NCBI GenBank assembly: GCA_020024635.1
Contig: JAHHTL010000007.1
Location: forward strand, 1 to 64,000
Direction of reading: 5' to 3'
Source of the DNA: Ruminococcus sp.
GTDB lineage: Bacteria > Bacillota > Clostridia > Lachnospirales > Lachnospiraceae
DNA length: 64,000 bases
The first letter of the stretch is position 1, and every line of letters starts with the position of its first letter. This document shows positions 63,238 through 64,000 of the stretch, piece after piece. The notes beneath the pieces are model-generated. The model was not told the DNA's origin. It ran no database searches and worked only from the letters and a program-made list of their open reading frames with translations. The position numbers were made by a program, and so were the translations under genes.

Positions 63238-63267
63238 ATAATAACACAACATCCCCTTGCAATACAA
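63238..63267 (-). promoter_or_regulatory. Promoter of the pyr operon
   Basis: TTGTAT (63267-63262) and TATTAT (63243-63238) on the minus strand are 18 bases apart; predicted start near 63231. The leader to the pyrC start codon is only about 30 bases, with no room for an upstream riboswitch or attenuator. Confidence 0.65.
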
Positions 63268-63274
63268 TGAAATA

Positions 63275-64000
63275 TTACACATGAAACTTCTTATCCATCT
63301 CTTCTTTCAATTCCGCTCCCTTGAAAATGATAAGTCCCAAAAGAAACAGCAGATGAATCACAATACATAAATGACTAAGAAGTGTCCATTTTACGATTTT
63401 GGTGATTTCTAAAAGAAATGGAACCACAATTCCAAAACTACATTCCATAACAAAATAACTCATATATTCTCTTGCGGTATCTCTTCTGGCTCTGGAGACG
63501 AAAAACATAAAAAGCAACACGCAGATACTTAACACTGGAAGGACAAAATTTACCGACCATCGATACCATCCTGTCCAAACATCCCATAAGACACTTCCTC
63601 CTGACAAGATCAGTAATTGCCACATAGCATTCTTTAGAAGATTATGTCGCTTTTTATACGCCATCCCTGTCGTTAGCCATGTGCTTAACACTCCTCCTGC
63701 CACAAACAAGGACCATCTTGTTGATGGATGAAAACTAACTTCCACTGCCAGCGCACATACCCCAATAACCATACATAAAAACGAATACAGGCGAAAAAGC
63801 TTTCGCTCTTTTTCTTTTTGTTCTTTTGTATCTGGAAATTGTGGCTCTACTTTTGTTACTGTAATCCCCTGTTCTTTTAATAATTCATAAAAACTTCTCT
63901 GAATATTGATCGTATCAAACCGAGATGTAAACCCAAGGGAGATTTTGTCTTGAAAAGAACACATACAAAGTTCTAATTTAGGGGTATTGGTATATACTCC
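63275..64000 (-). CDS. DUF6320-type membrane protein, 5' end beyond window
   Basis: The frame is open from the right edge (GVYTNTPKLELCMCSFQDK is the first visible reading), so the gene is incomplete; the internal methionine at 63964 is not a credible start because no ribosome binding site precedes it. The visible 241 residues start with what looks like the end of a condensation or alcohol acetyltransferase-type domain (ISLGFTSRFDTINIQRSFYE), followed by about six membrane segments (about 70-235). This combination matches Lachnospiraceae DUF6320 proteins. A role in transferring an acyl group is an inference from the N-terminal region only. Confidence 0.65.
   Translation of the reverse strand, partial: GVYTNTPKLELCMCSFQDKISLGFTSRFDTINIQRSFYELLKEQGITVTKVEPQFPDTKEQKEKERKLFRLYSFLCMVIGVCALAVEVSFHPSTRWSLFVAGGVLSTWLTTGMAYKKRHNLLKNAMWQLLILSGGSVLWDVWTGWYRWSVNFVLPVLSICVLLFMFFVSRARRDTAREYMSYFVMECSFGIVVPFLLEITKIVKWTLLSHLCIVIHLLFLLGLIIFKGAELKEEMDKKFHV

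Noticed and set aside
63962-63964. Methionine at 63964 as the start of the last gene
   Set aside because: The frame stays open to the right edge with family-like sequence (GVYTNTPKLELC) and there is no ribosome binding site before that methionine, so the gene is treated as cut by the window.
1-64000. CRISPR arrays, tRNA or rRNA genes, insertion sequences, integrases, phage or toxin-antitoxin modules
   Set aside because: I looked for regularly spaced repeats, cloverleaf-like segments, transposase motifs and paired small genes by eye and saw none that I could support; subtle tRNA genes could have been missed without a covariance search.

Overview
The window is AT-rich chromosomal DNA from a Gram-positive, spore-forming anaerobe of the Clostridia, most likely a Lachnospiraceae gut commensal. 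The evidence is an alpha/beta-type small acid-soluble spore protein, AddAB instead of RecBCD, CIRCE and T-box regulation, YesM/YesN-type sensing, DUF5721, DUF4358 and DUF6320 families typical of that group, and strong AAGGAGG ribosome binding sites. The species cannot be named from the sequence alone. I see no rRNA, tRNA, CRISPR array, insertion sequence, integrase or phage gene. Most of the roughly 55 genes are on the minus strand; only four (ferredoxin, P-type ATPase, S8 protease, DUF5721 protein) are on the plus strand.

Layout. 1-2240: start of an XRE regulator running off the left edge, then a redox-linked unit (orphan NuoE-like 2Fe-2S protein, Crp/Fnr regulator, divergent ferredoxin) around a compact double promoter with a shared palindrome. 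2261-4900: TetR regulator divergent from a heavy-metal P-type ATPase. 4966-9830: branched-chain amino-acid carrier behind an isoleucine-type T-box, then a nudC-yitT-MATE operon. 10017-21640: a maltodextrin/glycogen unit (two-component system YesN/YesM, sensor-linked lipoprotein, binding protein, two permeases, glycogen phosphorylase, 4-alpha-glucanotransferase) without its ABC ATPase. 21718-29007: lspA, a zinc-ribbon/coiled protein, a Csp-like S8 protease, a ClpX-like unfoldase, ligA and rluF. 28961-34244: a cell-surface acylation and deacetylation cluster (DHHW protein, MBOAT acyltransferase, DUF4358, SGNH hydrolase, NodB deacetylase). 34437-43300: DUF5721, htpG under a perfect CIRCE, a zinc-ribbon membrane protein with a 15-bp tandem repeat, ctpA, ftsX, ftsE, a PucR/CdaR-type regulator, a WecG/TagA-like glycosyltransferase. 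43356-51820: spore protein, addA, addB, thioredoxin, a second Crp/Fnr regulator. 51860-55361: purD, purN, purM, purE. 55388-58444: M29-type aminopeptidase, DUF6142-like, VanZ-like and a mini membrane protein. 58488-63199: pyrE, pyrD, pyrK, pyrF, pyrC transcribed from pyrC towards pyrE. The right edge holds the 3' part of a DUF6320-type gene.

How it works together. Nucleotide synthesis is represented by partial pur and nearly complete pyr sets. Starch-derived glucan import is coupled to phosphorolysis by GlgP and chain rearrangement by MalQ. The most informative material is regulatory: two Crp/Fnr proteins each sit beside a palindrome placed near -41 of a promoter (ferredoxin and trxA), and the palindrome sequences agree with what their recognition helices predict. 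I found no convincing wholly new multi-gene system; the best leads are these two redox circuits, a possible attenuator inside the pyr operon, a ClpX paralogue with a changed pore loop, and the surface acylation cluster.
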